Shown in pieces: positions 13,444 through 27,067 of a stretch of DNA of 64,000 bases. The stretch is from Sipunculus nudus. Taxonomy: Eukaryota > Annelida > Sipuncula > Golfingiida > Sipunculidae. The stretch covers positions 12,092,664 to 12,156,663 of the forward strand of contig CM049315.1 of NCBI GenBank assembly GCA_026874595.1, in the 5' to 3' direction. The translations under genes and the position numbers were made by a program. Positions within the stretch are counted from its first letter, which is position 1. The number at the start of each line of letters is the position of its first letter. The notes beneath the pieces were generated by a model. That model was not told the DNA's origin. It searched no databases and worked only from the letters and a program-made list of their open reading frames with translations.

Positions 13444-14265
13444 TATATATATGTCAGAGACGAGATTGAAATCCAGGCGGATTTTAAATTCGCCTAGACG
13501 AGATTGCGATTGTGATCTCGCCTAGGCGAGATTGCAATTGTGATCTTGGCTAGACAGATTTTAAACTCGCCTAGATGAGATCACAATCGCAATCTCGCCT
13601 AGGCGAGATTAAAATCCATCATGGAGCAGGCCATGATTTTAATCTCGCCTAGGCGAGTTTAAAATCCGTCTGGTGTCATCCAGGCGAGTTTAAAATCTGC
13701 CTGATATTACTTAGGCGAGTTTAAAATCTGCCTAGGCGAGATTAAAATAGTGATCTGATCTAATTTCCTAATATATTAAGCATTGTAATTGACATATGAA
13801 AGATGTTTTCAGTTGGATTTTCAATATTTTAACACTGAATGGTTATATATAGTTAAAAGGTAATATATTTATTAATATTTTCAGAATATTATAGTATTAA
13901 TGTAATAATTAACTTTTTTACAGTAATGTAATAATTATTCATGTGATAATTAACATTAATTTTGGAAACAGAATTATGAAATAGATATTTGATTATTATT
14001 TGAACCTTTGATGTGTTTCATGTGGTCTACAGCATCCTTATCATACCAATTATTTGCTAAACATAAATTAATCTTTATTTTTTTTCTCCAGTTTTCTTAA
14101 CAACCTTGGGATTGTAAATATCACTAATAATTTTTACAAAAAAATCATTTGTAATTGTATTTAAATATATGGCAATAAGAGAGTAACAAGAGGTATATTG
14201 TAGCAAACTTATGAGATATTATGAAGAGCAAATCTGGGGGAAAAAGTCATCCACTTGCATATTTA

Positions 14266-14294
14266 ATCAATCATAGATAGATAGATAGACAGAT
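14266..14294. repeat. GATA microsatellite
   Basis: A short run of ATAGATAGATAGATAGACAG, the insertion site of the hAT-type element. It continues on the other side of that element at 15041. Confidence 0.7.
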
Positions 14295-15048
14295 ATAGTG
14301 TTGGGACGATATGGGTTTTTGATATCATGATAATTGTTCAAATTTTATCGCGATATACCGTGAAATTAATATCATTTATACCTATTGTGCCAGTACCACA
14401 GAATGACTCATTAAGTGATGTAAGTTGCATGAAGGTCCTGCAGGTGTACAAGCTTGAGGCGCGGGAAGTCCTGCCCCCATCGTCAAATCACGCTTGTCAG
14501 AACTTTCCATCAGTTTCCTATAGCTACATTAGAGCCGGAGAATCCCGGCGAATTTTCAGAGAGTGTGTCATACCAATCATGGCTAAATATACAATCCCAA
14601 TTTTATATGGCAAAATATGCAACCCATATGGAATGTTCGATTCAGTTGTGACACTTTTATTTTGACATTTTCGTTCTATGCAATAAAAGCATAAATATGT
14701 GAATTTATTGCTCTTTCATTACAATGTTATTTTGTCCTGGAATTCTCAGGCTTAGGTCCTCTCTGATTCATCCTGCTACTTCCGGACATTTCCGACTAAT
14801 CCCGAAGTCTGTAAGCACACAGTTTCACCCACACGCGTGTATTTAAATACATGAGGTTTATGAAAATTAATGTGATTCTCTGAAATAAATTTATTTTGAA
14901 CCTCGAGGGCTTGCTTGTGAACCAAAATCGTGAACAAAATTGATATCGTGGTATCGCGATAATAGGAAAGTTGACGGTTTGATAACCGTCGCTGTCAGAT
15001 ATCGTGATAATACCGCATACCGGTAACAATCCCAACCCTAGACAGATA
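14288..15048. mobile_element. non-autonomous hAT-type element with 8-bp target duplication
   Basis: The element itself is 14296-15040. It has terminal inverted repeats TAGTGTTGGGA on the left and the complement of TAGGGTTGGGA on the right. Identical GACAGATA octamers flank it at 14288-14295 and 15041-15048, the 8-bp target duplication expected of hAT transposons. The site is a GATA-type microsatellite, which slightly weakens this. Subterminal regions carry repeated GATATCG/CGCGATA motifs in both orientations. The longest open frame (14327-14665) does not resemble a hAT transposase, so the copy is non-autonomous. It interrupts the palindrome-armed element, so it is younger. Confidence 0.75.
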
Positions 15049-16406
15049 GATGGATTAGTTTAGATCTATATAGCTATTACTTCACTATTTAGTGAGTATA
15101 TTACACATTAACATAAACAATCATCCTATTTGATAATTCTTACAGGACAAACAGAACAAATTAGTTGGTTGATCTAGTTCAAATGTTTCTTTTCACCCAG
15201 GTATTCAACACTCAACAGTCAAAACATGTACACTTATGGTACAAAATATGCAGGGTATCAGTATTTATGATGGACTTTGATACACCATCCTTTTTTTAGG
15301 TAATTAAACATCATATGAGAAAAGATAAAAGCTGATACACAGATGTATGCAAGTGAATATTTCTTTGTCTTATTTGGTCTTTTCTTATAATGTATATAAT
15401 ATTCTTCTGATCTTATTTTTAATATTTTGTGAGGCATTTTGTGAAGCTTCAATATTTATGTAGACTGTGTTACAAGATAACTGCCTTTTTTTGGACAGTA
15501 TTATATCATATAAGAAAAAATATGATTTCTAGATTCATAGAGTAATAGATCATTTATGCATGTGAACATGCATTGAATTATATTGATAAAAAATAAATGA
15601 GCTATGTTTCTTTTGTCTTTTTAAAATACTACATTACTAATATTACTAATACCAGTTTCCCTTCAAATTAATATTGACAACAAAATTATTATGTAAATAA
15701 TCAGCAGCAGCCCACATCATATATCATTTGAATATGCCATATACAATACCAATGTTAGTTTCTTATTACACAGTTTATAAATAAAAATATAAAATAAAAA
15801 AATTAATGTTAATTATTACATAAATATTATAATATTCTGTAAATAATATTAAATATATATTACTTGTGAACTATACATAACCATATTAATAAAAAAATAT
15901 ATTATATAAAATATTCCATTTCCAAAATTAATGTTAATTATTTAATTAATAATATAATATTCTGTAAATATTAATAAATATATTACTTGTGAACTATACG
16001 TAACCATTCAGTGTTAAAATATTGAAAATCTGACTGAAAACATCTTTCATAAGTCAATTACAATGCATAATTTATTGGGAAATTATATCAGATCACTATT
16101 TTAATCTCGCCTAGGCAGATTTTAAACTCGCCCAAGTGATATCAGGCAGATTTTAAACTCGCCTGGATGACACCAGACAGATTTTAAACTCGCCTAGGCG
16201 AGATTAAAATCATGGCCTGCTCCATGATGGATTTTAATCTCGCCTAGGCGAGATTGCGATTGTGATCTCGTCTAGGCGAGTTCAAAATCCGTCTAGCCGA
16301 GATCACAATTGCAATCTCGCCTAGGCGAGATCACAATCGCAATCTCGTCTAGGCGAATTTAAAATCCGCCTGGATTTCAATCTCGTCTCTGACATATATA
16401 TATATT

Positions 16407-17339
16407 ATCTGAAGTGTAGCACCTTTTTATTTATTTACCTTTTTAGTATTAGAACTGTACCTTGAATAATAAGTTCCGATAAAATTGGCTATTTCAGTAT
16501 TTTCTACCTTTCCTACTGTTAAGATCTTGTCACAGAGTCACACACTGCTGAAAAGTGGAGCCTTACTATGTCAGTAACCATTGATTACACCAGCACTGTA
16601 GGAGAGATCTACTGTGTTGTCACCTGCAATGGACCATTAACGCCCAAATGCTGCAACTCTAAAGGTCACAGCTCTTGCTTTATTGGTTCCTGTGGACAAG
16701 ACATAGAAGAAATGACAAAAACAATGACTCAATAACCCTTAGATAGGAAATCATTTGTCAAACTTCAACATTGGATGAAGTCCTGAGAAGACTGAGCAAA
16801 AAAGTCTGCTATCTCTTACCATCTCCACTATTGTTAATTAAATGTTGGTAAAATTGCACAGATGAGGAAAGTTGGTTCTAAACCACTTAACTGATGACTG
16901 ATGGCATCTTTTTCATGGCTTCTGAGCTGATAAAAACTTATAAACACTAATGAGCACAGGAAAGTGTTTTGTATTCCCCAGAAATCAAGTAAATTTATTT
17001 ATTAAATCACTGCGCTTTCTTAATTGTCTTCCTCATTACCACAACCAGGATCTCAGCAACAGGTGATCTCGTAAATCTTACCAGAGGAACACCATTCTGG
17101 TTACAAATAAATGTGCTTTCCTTCTTTTAAAATAATTCATTGTCCAAGCAATAAGAATCAGGTCTTGAGGAATGAATAATGTGGATTGGTTTCTGATGTG
17201 AGGAAAAGGCGAAAGACTTGAATGCAGGGCTTGGTTTTGTTGTTTTTGTATATCTTTCTCCATGAAGTGTCTCCAGTGTTCAACTCCTGGGTATGGTACT
17301 AAAAGACAGGTCTTACGGTATAAAAGAAACATTTAATTA
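16407..17339. other. unique sequence, nothing recognised
   Basis: Ordinary non-coding DNA. A donor-like TTACCATCTCC on the minus strand near 16817 has no convincing partner. Confidence 0.45.
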
Positions 17340-18870
17340 TATTTAAGCACAGGCCTAATGCGAACCTGTGCAAAGTTTGGGAGTATGAATGGAGGTTTAT
17401 TTTTAAAATTTAATAGCAAATACCCGTGCTATGCACGGTCTGGGGCGAAAAAAACAATCTGTACGGTGGTATCAGAAATCCACCAGAAATCTGGAGATAC
17501 ACACAAATCGAGATACGCTATTAATATATGGATCCATTATATGCATGGTGTTTTGCATAAACATCGTATTGAAGCCAAGAGTTTTGACGGAAAATATTTC
17601 GGAGAAGTTGATATGATAAATAAAATAATTTTTATATGAAAATATATTATGTTGAACATCGCTATTCAAAGTTGCCCTCCAATTTTTCTTGCGACATAAT
17701 CGCATAGTGTAAAAAGCTGGTGACACATTCCAACGTTTATTTGCATCCGATCATCACATCCTTTCATCGCGTCCGTGTAAAATTTTTGGACACATGACAC
17801 ATACCTCGGGCAATGATTATCAGCTGCGATTAACACATGCAAGCGTTTATTGCAAACCTTGAGTCCTGCTCGATTTTTGGGATGAACACAACCGTAAAAC
17901 GCACAGGGGATTCCACATCATGACGTAAAATTGGGGAAGCCCTCACTTCCATTACCAAAATATGAGTATTAAAGTTCATTAAAGGGAATAACTGTAGGAA
18001 AGCATCATCATGTCTATAACATTCAACATGCATCTTACTGTGTATCACTGAAAAATTGCATCAATGAATTTGATGCAATAAAAAGTGACATTTAAAGTGG
18101 AAGCGAAACAATTATTTGTGTGTGTGTGTGGGGGGGGGGCGTCCAATCCCATATTAATTTAATTAAAACATAATTATTTGTTAAATTTTACTGAAATATA
18201 ATTTAGGTTTACAGGCATAAATCTTGATTTGAAAGGACAAAACGACTTATCGTCACCTATCAACGCTTGTATGTGTCATGTGTTGCCTCATGGTTGCCCA
18301 CCTTTGATCTCACATGAAAGACGGCTGCGACAAACACTGGTTTGTGTGACCGTTTGACATGATTTTAGTCGCATGCGACTTGCTCATTTGTCAAACGCTC
18401 TGGACGCGGTACATGTGCATTCAAGCATATCAGGTTGTGTAAGGGGTGGGGTGGGGGGGGGGGGGTAGAAGCCCTCTTCTTGCAATCCCGGTCACAGGAA
18501 GGCCTGCCAAACAATTCTTTCAAAGATCCTTTTTAGAAGGGGATTATTTTGGGCCGGTGTCAGCGAAATGTACAAATAACCCAGATAGAGCCCCCTGAGT
18601 AAAACTCTGTTCTGTCATCACACACTCTATACCCATTGTGTTACCGGGCCTGACGACACAAAGAAAAGAGGCGCCCGTGGGGGAGCAAATATTAAAATTA
18701 ATATTTATGCACGTAATACGCAAATTTTGCAAATAAAAGTGGGTGGAATCTCTGAGGACACACTTGGAGCAAATATATGTCGAAAATCACGGCAATATGT
18801 ACGGTGGTATCAGAGGAGATACGGAAAATTACAAAAATAGCCTTACGCTATTAATATATAGATATTGATC
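17340..18870. repeat. cluster of interspersed repeat fragments with direct repeats at both ends
   Basis: A hairpin CACAGG...CCTGTG lies near 17347 and another, CCGTGCTATGCACGG, near 17423. The motif TGTACGGTGGTATCAGA occurs at about 17459 and again at about 18798. In both places it is followed within about 70 bases by TACGCTATTAATATAT. Between them are G tracts (about 18128 and 18448) and a self-complementary AGTCGCATGCGACT near 18368. This looks like one or more transposons, but no class is assigned. Confidence 0.45.
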
Positions 18871-18962
18871 CTCTTACGTCCTGCATATCTACCTTAGTCA
18901 TTATTATTTCAGCAAAATGGACGTTTCAGACCTGCAAGTTTCAGACTAGGACATTTTTAAAA

Positions 18963-19752
18963 CTAGAATATGGGTAGTCGACAAGCGACTATGTATACCC
19001 GCAGAAATCAGAGTGGGACAGGTGAAGTTAGGCATGGATTAAGTGGCAAGGGGAATAGAGTGAGGTGTGTTGCATATTAGCATGGATGTCTGCAGCATAA
19101 ACGTGAATGTAGGTGGCGCGACCTGTCATAAAATCAAGAGAGCTGTCCAGGATTTATAAACCTGCAAAATTTCAGGTGGATAAGTCAAACCACTGCTGAG
19201 ATATGAGTGATTTTATCCCAAGGCAGATGAACAGATGGATGCTGTGCATTAAATGGTTGCAGATGGCGCCACCAGTTTTGCCTGTGATGAAGAGCTATGT
19301 GAGATCTATACACAAGCAAAATTTTGGCCCAATTGGTCAAACGGTTCCAGAGATATGAGCTTGGATGTCTGCAGAGTAAACGTGAAGGAAGGTGGCGCCA
19401 CCTGTCATAAAATCGAGAAAGCTGTCCAGGATGTATAAACCTGCAAAATTTCAGGTGGATAAGTCAAACCACTGCCGATATATGAGTGATATTATCCCAA
19501 GGCAGATGAACAGATGGATGCTGTGCATTAAATGGTTGCAGGTGGCACCACCAGTTTTGCCTGTGATGAAGAGCTATGTGAGATCTATACACATGCAAAA
19601 TTTTGGCCAAATCGGTCAAACAGTTCCCGAGATATGTGGGTTTATGTGTGGAAACAGATGCCCAAATGGATGCTGGGCAGCGAGGAGGGTCATAGGTCAA
19701 CCAAAAATGAGGACGCAGCAGTACACATGTGACCTGTTGATAACCCCGATTA
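18963..19752 (-). mobile_element. Helitron-like non-autonomous element, copy B (5' end lost)
   Basis: The left end shows plus CTAG (18963-18966) followed by the hairpin GTAGTCGACAAGCGACTA, which is the element's 3' terminus on the minus strand. Array half-units follow, with TGGCGCCACC at about 19265, GGTGGCGCCACC at 19392 and a mutated GGTGGCACCACC near 19541. The tail module includes GGGTCA-T-AGGTCA at 19687-19699. Similarity to the complete copy fades after about 19752 and no ...GGCGGA terminus follows. Confidence 0.7.
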
Positions 19753-20129
19753 GCTTAAAATGCAAACCAAGTTTTTTTCAAACAGTTTAAAGATATAGTT
19801 CCAATAATCTGGGAATTATGCATCTAGACATTGTATCTAGACGTTGAACAACATCGAGCCAGGTCAGTTGCCGTGGTGATGTCTGGACCCTACCTGGTTG
19901 TACTGAGTGACCTCTTGAATTGGCTGCTGAAACTCAGCATGTTGTCAAATCTGTTTTCAAACACAGAAAGCCTTTTTCAATTGGCTACACTGCTTTTTTA
20001 AAGCTGCATTTACCCAATTTATTCTGATAAACTGACAGAACCCTACCATTGAATAATTCTTGTAAAGTTTAAACCAATTAGCTTAACAGTTTCATCATAA
20101 AACAGTGTATAAGCTAGAAGCATCTAAAA

Positions 20130-20612
20130 TTACATTTTCGCTTGTAAAAAACACATCAATGTAGGTGACGCCACCAATACCTCAATTTCAGATATGACGT
20201 ATATGACAAACATTGGTATAAAATTTGCTGATGATAGCTCTAGCCGTGTCTGAGATTTTAATTTTAGTGTGCTTTTTTTGGAAAGATGACTAAGTTCAAC
20301 CTCCTGTAACTCGGCCAAAATCTCTGAAGTGGAACCATTTGAACAAACTTGAGAAAGATTGTTCCAGGGATCATTTCTGTGAAATATTAGACAATTTGTC
20401 TGGACAGTTTCGGAGAAGAAGATTTTTAAAGCTTTTTTAGTTTTTTCCCTATAAAAGCTCAGAAAATGCAATTAGAAATAAAATAAACAAAATCCGATTT
20501 GCAAAAAATTTGGTGATGCTAGATCCTGCCGTTTGTGAGATAGCTGTGGTTAACGTACAGACGACGCATGACAGACAACGCTGCACCACTGCATAAGCTC
20601 ACAGGTTCGCTA
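20130..20612. mobile_element. fragment of a related tandem-repeat element with GCTAAAA-type end
   Basis: GTAGGTGACGCCACC at 20161 is a variant of the array palindrome found in the Helitron-like copies. The right side reads ACAGACGACGCATGACAGACAACG, then GCTCACAGGTTCGCTAAAAACC, resembling the GACGGACG...GCTAAAA ends of the other elements. Limits are approximate. The sequence between 19753 and 20129 is unassigned. Confidence 0.4.
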
Positions 20613-22003
20613 AAAACCTGGTGTTGTCCAAGGCATGTATGAAGTGCAGCAAGTTTCATTTATCCGTTTATTTATGAAGTCATTTATGGCATGTAGCGGC
20701 TACTGTCTGGTATATGGGGATGAAGGTAAAAGTATGAGCGTCTCTGACAAAGGATCACAGGTTTTCACAAAACCATGTGAGACAAAATAATGTATTTTCA
20801 ATGTGTGGGGTGGAAAATGATCCAGAAATAACACCACAGTTGTTGACAGTCACAACAGTACTTCACCATCTGTAAGTAACAATCCTAAGACCAAGTCTCT
20901 GATGTAAATATAGAATGATTTACCCCTCTCTTTAAAACTTATGATACAATTTAAATCTGTATCATTGCCCAATTGCCTTGTCTTTAATAACAATGAGGAG
21001 GCTTTTGAGGCTGATCAAATAGTTCAGACAAAACAGGCCATGAATGTTTACCACAGATAAGTACACACTGGATGTTCCCCTGTGAAACAAAAATTTCCAT
21101 CTGGAAATCCTTTGTAATTTTTGCAATGGGAGTAGGGTGTTAACACAGAAAGTATTCTTTCTCTGGCAGGAGTCTTTTTTGGTACCCTTGAAGACTTCTA
21201 GAGATATATAGGCACCACTGTGATTAAGACAGGTCTTTATTTTTGGGCTCTAATTTATGATCACTTTGGACATGAGTTGGCTGCTGGGAGCACTTTCGTC
21301 TATGACTGTCTGCAGCACCTCCACCTTTTTGAGATTTTGTCCATACCTTGACATGACATAGGGGCCTCCTGCTGCAGCAGCACATTCATGATGCTTTAGC
21401 AGCAGCAGTTCCAGCACTGCTTACCCTAATAGTGACCAGCTATGTTAACATATAGCCCCCTGACTGTAGTGCCGGCCAGCTGAGTTAATGCACTAAGTTA
21501 CTAGGTAGTCACTTTACATAAACAGTGGATTGTTCTAACAGTCTTTATATTAGTTTGAAGGCCACAGTAGTCAAGGTCACAGGTCACAGCGCTGCTTAGA
21601 GCAGTACAGGTCTCTCTGGTAATCAACTGTATAATACGCAGCGTTCTTTGCATCAGGAATAATCCAGATGCTCCTGTGTGATTGCTCCCTTGCTGTCTAC
21701 GAGGAAAATGATTCGATTCTCCTGGCATTCAAGCAAACAACAGGGAAAATAGTTAAATGGCCTTGATGCTCTCATTTCTCTGGCAGCCTCATCTATTGCA
21801 GTATTTGTCTGAAACCTACTTACATGGCATAGTAGCAGTTACATAACTAACCTTCAGTGGAAGGCAATTGATAGCTGATTTTACTTTTAAAGAAAAACAC
21901 ATGTATATATAATTGTTATAGCTATTAATGTATTAATAGCTAAAAGCAATTTTTAATTAGATATCTTTGTTAAAGAAGCTAATTGTCTTCTCACAGGCTG
22001 GTA
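20613..22003. other. unique sequence with one DR1-type motif
   Basis: No gene recognised. TCAAGGTCACAGGTCA at 21571-21586 is an extended half-site followed by a second AGGTCA with one base between, the DR1 layout used by RXR/HNF4-type nuclear receptors. Nothing else is recognised. Confidence 0.4.
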
Positions 22004-22275
22004 CAGTGGAACATGTCTGATAGACTACCAGTCTAATAAGACCACCAGTCTAATAAGACCACCTGTCTATTTAGATCACCTGTCTAATAAGACCACCTGT
22101 CTTATAAGACCACCTGTCTAATAAGACCACCTGTCTAATAAGACCACCTATCTAATAAGACCACCCTTGAGTGAATCAAACACATTCACACTGGTTATAA
22201 CTGACCTGTCTTATAATACCACATGTGAATTAAGACCACTTTTGGCTACTCCCACAGGTGGTCTTATTACATAGG
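22004..22275. mobile_element. pogo/Tigger-like end with amplified 17-bp repeats
   Basis: Begins TA|CAGTGGAAC, the TA target and CAGTGGAAC terminus typical of pogo/Tigger elements. It is followed by about nine copies of the 17-mer GTCTAATAAGACCACCT. An inverted copy ACAGGTGGTCTTATTAC lies at about 22254-22270. The expected right terminus GTTCCACTG-TA does not follow, so the copy is incomplete. No transposase is present. Confidence 0.55.
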
Positions 22276-24780
22276 TATTTTTATCATCCATCATGTATCA
22301 TCTGATCTATTGCAAATTTAACCTTAGTACTTGAGTTAAGAAGACAGTTATTGGTTAACACCTCTCTGAACACCAAACTGTCTTTCCCTTTTTATCAACT
22401 ATTCACTGCCTCAAGAAGTGCCTGTCATCTGGACCTGAATCATTTAAACTTTCTTGCATCAAGGTACATAACTTCAAGAAAATTCATTTAAATTAATTCC
22501 TGACTTTTTTTTAAGATATATACTGAACACAGTCTTAGAAAAGACAGACAAGCAAACAAAGACAGGTGCACATTAGGGAAAAGGCGGCTTTGTTGGTCAA
22601 GGTAATGAGTAGTTTGGTATATTTCGGGAATACTTAATACATAGAAATGTTAATCATAAAAATATTTAGCTGCAAACCAATGGCTGAAAATGTGCTACGA
22701 AATGTCTACTGTTTAACCACCTTCATTGTTTTTGAAGGTACTTTGGCATTTCCTCAAAAATGGTATAATTCACCTGAACATGCAATTAAAAAAATCTACC
22801 TTTCGCATCTCAGTGAGTTAAGTCAATGCTATACTTTAGTACAATAGATAAATGCAAGAGTATTTTGAAGCATGTGTCTGATTCCAACCTGACTTATAAG
22901 TTATAAAAGCCATCTTATTTTGTCCCATGAGATAGTGACAGACTGTAATCAAATATTTCTAACCTTAGACACTGGTGTTGGATGTTTGGCCTTATATCTA
23001 CCAGACCTGCATCAATTTACCACATTACAAATTTTCTGACAACCAACAGGTGAACCAGAAGACAGTTCCTGACATTCTGAAAAGCTCTCTGACAAACAGT
23101 ATCATCCGGTTAAGTGCCCGGTTACACCTCCACAGGATATTACAGAGGGTGAAGCTGCAGCTACTGTCCTGAACAACAGGAACTCAATTAGGACCAAGGG
23201 CGGATCCAGGATTTTAGAAGAAGGACTTAAATGACTATTCAAGACATAACAGGATAGTCTGAGAACATTTTTAGAAACAAAAGCTTAATGATGAGTACCA
23301 GTAAGAGGATAATTCTGCAATAGCTCAAAGAGGGTGTGAGACATGGGTTCAGACTCAAATTATCTGAGTACATTGAGAGATCCATTATTTTAATGAGAAG
23401 ATTCATAACATACATTGTGTTACTCTATATATCAAAAATAGTAGAACATCCCAAAAGAACGAAATCTACATCTATACCACAAGAGATTAAACAGAAGAGA
23501 CAGCTTAATGGATGAGACATGAGAACCACCAGTTATTAAGACAGTAGCCAAGAGATATGGACAGCAGGCATGGCAGAAAATGTCCCAATTACGAAACAGC
23601 AGGTGAGCTAATGCTTTCCTGAACCTTGAGTCATGTGAAAGACAGACAGCAGGTAGTACTGTTGGCCTCCAGTGAAGGTTCAGTTTGCAGGATTGTATTG
23701 TGAGGATCAATTTACTAATTAATCAATCAGAAACTGGACGGCTAGGTGATGAGTGTGCTTATCTATTAGTGTTCTTTAACTGGCTTGTCCAGTATGGAAT
23801 TGTCACTCTACATATATCCATTACATCAAGTGCAGAATATACCATTTGTGCATGTTTCTCTGTGTGCTTAATGGTAGGAGGGGGCTCTGTCCTTAAATAC
23901 AAACACTTGCCCACACAATGCTAATCGCCACCACACAAATCAATGTGGCGAGTTCTGATGAAGCTTGATCTGCACAACACTTCCAGATCTATTAGGCGTC
24001 ATGGTCAGACACTGCGGCACCGCTGTACACTTTGATGATATTAACAGGTCCTAACTGGCTGCCTAGCTGGACAGCTGATATCAACTAAACCGGTCTGATC
24101 CGGAGGCTCTGTGATCCAGCTCTCTGTATCATATGATCAATCACTTATCCAGGGCCATGCGGAACTAATCCTCATGGCTCATTAACCGCAACTTATCCTG
24201 CTTCCTCATATCAGTCTCCATCTTTATTTGCTAATCTTCCTCATCCCTCATCTTTTTTCCTGGTATAATTACCTCTGCTGTTTGTACCACTGAATGCCAT
24301 TTAGGAAAGACAAACAACATATATATCAAAACTAATAAAAGAAAAAGTGTGTTTTAAAGCTGGTGATTATAATCCTGTTGGTCTTGGAAGCTTCATGGTA
24401 TAAAATTTTGTTTAGAATTTAACTGGACAAAATGGTATCATCAAGGACCTGCTATGTACCAACAATACCTGGTACACTATACCCAGTTAGATTGGAAAAG
24501 GACTTCAAATGCCATTTTTAAATCCCTTTTTCAAACTGACATTAATTCTGTGAAGTGAAATTCAAAGAATCAAGAAAATTGACAGACTGTGTCTGAACTC
24601 TTTCCTCCCTGAACAGATTTAAAAACTACTACAAGAATATTAAATATAAAAATAAAGTTTTCTGATTCAATGTTTTTATACTTTTAAATGAAATAAAAAT
24701 AAAGAAAATCAGGAGATTTCAAACACTTTTTGTGGCAAAGGTTTCAATAAGTTCTTTATCCTGAAGTCATTTATATAATA
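22276..24780. other. mostly unique sequence; possible transposon end and a mixed-composition patch
   Basis: AGGGCGGATCCAGGATTTT at about 23209 resembles an end motif I associate with invertebrate hAT-like elements, but no partner end is seen. The stretch at about 23980-24250 is less AT-rich and could be a regulatory patch. No exon is supported. Confidence 0.35.
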
Positions 24781-24787
24781 TATATAT

Positions 24788-25284
24788 GTCCAGGGAAGAA
24801 TGAGAATCTGGGAAGATTCTGGAAGGGAAAAATGTGAATTCTCATTCTTCCCAGGGAAAAATGAGAATCAAGAGATGATAGGAAAGGATTCCTGTTCTTC
24901 CATGAAAAAATTCTTCCAGGAAAAAATGAGAATTCCAAAATGTCCTGGGAAAATTAAGAATTCTCATTTTTCTTGGGAGAGACTCAAATTCAGTTTTAAA
25001 ATTTAAACCTGGGAAAATGAGAATTCTCATTTATCCTGCGAAAAACAGGAATCATTAATGGCAACTTTTAAAATTTTTACTTTAAACATTTTTTTTTAAT
25101 GTTTTCCTTCTTTTTCAGAAAGAAACTTTGATTTAATTCTTTCATATTAACTCTGAACTGTTATAATAGCTAGGACAGATTCTTGATTTTAAGTAGTCAG
25201 AAAATAATTAGCTGGGAAAAATGAGAATTCCCATTCTTCCCGGGAAGATTCTGGATCTTCCCAGATTCTCAGTCTTCCCTCGAC
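24788..25284. mobile_element. palindrome-built MITE, family 2, complete copy
   Basis: The left end is GTCCAGGGAAGAATGAGAAT and the right end is the near-complement, finishing TCTTCCCTCGAC. The inverted ends match for about 40 bp, including TCTGGGAAGAT. The interior reiterates the palindromic theme GGGAAAAATGAGAATTC / GAATTCTCATTTTTCCC several times. Both ends abut AT repeats, as in the larger element at 13453-16393, and start with the same GTC. No coding sequence. A second, partial copy is at 41520-41719. Confidence 0.75.
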
Positions 25285-26659
25285 ATATACATACATTGGA
25301 TTTGCAGTCTGGTTCTGAGGACACAAGGGACAGTCCTCCACTCTTATTCCTGCCAAGACATCAATATCTGCAGATTGATCTAACAACTGTGCCTGGGAAT
25401 AATTTTCCTACTGGTTTCCCCACATGATTACTTTTCCCTTTGGACAAGGAGTGGGCAGGATGGCATCAGATGTCATCTCTTGAGGTCATAAGGTCAAGGC
25501 CTGCCCAAGGCATGATGGGATACCCTCAAGAGACCAATGAAGGACAGGGGTTTGCAAATGTCTGATAAACTCAAATGGCGTGACGTTCGTTATCCCTTTG
25601 ATGCAATAGAATATAGGATTATGAAATAGATATAGAGGCTTCTCAATGAAATATGATAAAACTTTATCAATACAATCAAACATTTAGTTTGATCATTTCA
25701 TCCTTAATGAAACAAGCAGAGCCATCTGTTGTAAATGGTACTTTTTTTGACAAACCTGAGGTGTCATATTCACAGATTCAGTTCTTTCATGGTTACTCGA
25801 TTCCATGAGCCTGTGACCATTTAGCCGTTTGAGAAACCAGCTCTGACAGCTGAGGGTCAGACAGACACACTGGGTTCAGGCATCTGTGACCTGTCTTGTC
25901 ATAACCATTCACAAATCCCTGATAATATGCATGTTAGGTTTAGCTATTGCTTTCAAACCTCTCACTTTATATTCTTCAATAAGACAGTAGTAAGATCATC
26001 ATTACTAGCCTTGCAGAGAACTGGTCTGACCTCACTGTGTGTGTATTGATAAGCTTTTAAGCCTAAAAAGAGTATGATTCAGTGTTGTAGTAATAGTTAT
26101 AAGACACTAAGCTGATGTCAAACACATGCTCACTAGGTATATAATATTAACCAGACTAATCCTGTTAAGGTGCACAAAAGACAGGGTTCAAAGGGTCAAC
26201 TTAGGGGTGGTCCAGATCAATGTACAGCTCTGTTTGGTGGTAAGATTACATTTTGGTCTCTTCTTAAATGCCTTTCCTTGTTGTGGGGCTGGCATGGTCA
26301 ACAAAAACTTATTGTCTAGACTTCATCTGATGTTTGAATACATGTCAAACTCATTAGCCAGTCGACCAGGGCTTCCAGGTCCAAGGTGACTGACAGTTCA
26401 ATAAATCACGCCAGTCCAGTGGTACAGCAATAAATCAGCATAGACACAGCTTTGTCTGAAGTCAGTTTATATGTGAGCTGAGAATAATATCAATCACTTA
26501 TATTACCAGTGAGATTACTATATTAAAGATAAAACAGTTTCTACTGATTGTTTAAACTTAACTGACAAGTTCAGTGACTAAAAAAGTTTTTTTTTTTTTT
26601 CTGAGATTCCTTTGAGAAAAATTTGTCACTTGTTGAACCACTTTACATTTTGCCTGTAA
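25285..26659. other. unique sequence with a DR2-type motif
   Basis: AGGTCATAAGGTCA near 25484 places two AGGTCA half-sites two bases apart. No gene or recognised repeat otherwise. Confidence 0.4.
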
Positions 26660-26783
26660 TAGAGAGGTGCCCTCAGTTGGGAGGTCATAGATTTTGGGAC
26701 CTACTTTCAAGAACAGTGCGTAAGTGGCCTAAACAGAAGGTGCCCTTAGTACAGAGGTGCCCATAAGGAGTGGTTCCACTGTA
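26660..26783. mobile_element. pogo/Tigger-like right end
   Basis: Finishes GTGGTTCCACTG|TA at 26781-26783, the complement of a CAGTGGAAC terminus followed by a TA target. Upstream are three loosely repeated GAGGTGCCC-type motifs. The matching left end is not seen. Confidence 0.5.
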
Positions 26784-26811
26784 TATTCTTATATACAGTG
26801 TATTTATATAC

Positions 26812-26856
26812 AGAGAGAGAGAGAAGGGGGGAGGAGAAGGGAGAGAGAGAAAGACA
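26812..26856. repeat. GA-rich purine tract
   Basis: A run of GAGAGAGA and GGGAGG purines on the plus strand. Confidence 0.7.
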
Positions 26857-27067
26857 TGCAGAGATGTATTTTCATCCAATTACAATTAAGTTTACACTGC
26901 TTGTATGAAAATAAAAATATTTTCAACAACCCTCCATGATGTATTAAATTACAGATAATCCTGTCACATAATTCATCATAAAACTTATAGAGGTTTGTAT
27001 ATTTCTGTTTGAGATATTTAACTGACACTGGACATGTACGCTCTAAACATAGTGCGTGACCTCCCAG

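Larger units (their letters stand above)
13453..16393. mobile_element. 2.9-kb element with long inverted arms built of CTCGCCTAGGCGAG palindromes
   Basis: The ends are perfect inverses: GTCAGAGACGAGATTGAAAT on the left and its complement, finishing ...GTCTCTGAC at 16393, on the right. The two arms match over roughly 480-520 bp (about 13453-13975 and 15915-16393), including AT-rich inner parts. Each outer arm holds about ten near-copies of a unit centred on the palindrome CTCGCCTAGGCGAG, joined by spacers such as TTTAAAATCCG. Both ends sit in AT tracts; an 8-bp ATATATAT duplication is compatible but not provable in a microsatellite. No transposase is visible. A hAT-type element (14296-15040) is nested inside, and part of the right arm is also tandemly duplicated at about 15805-15888. 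The class is unknown; a foldback or non-autonomous MULE-like origin is possible. Confidence 0.85.
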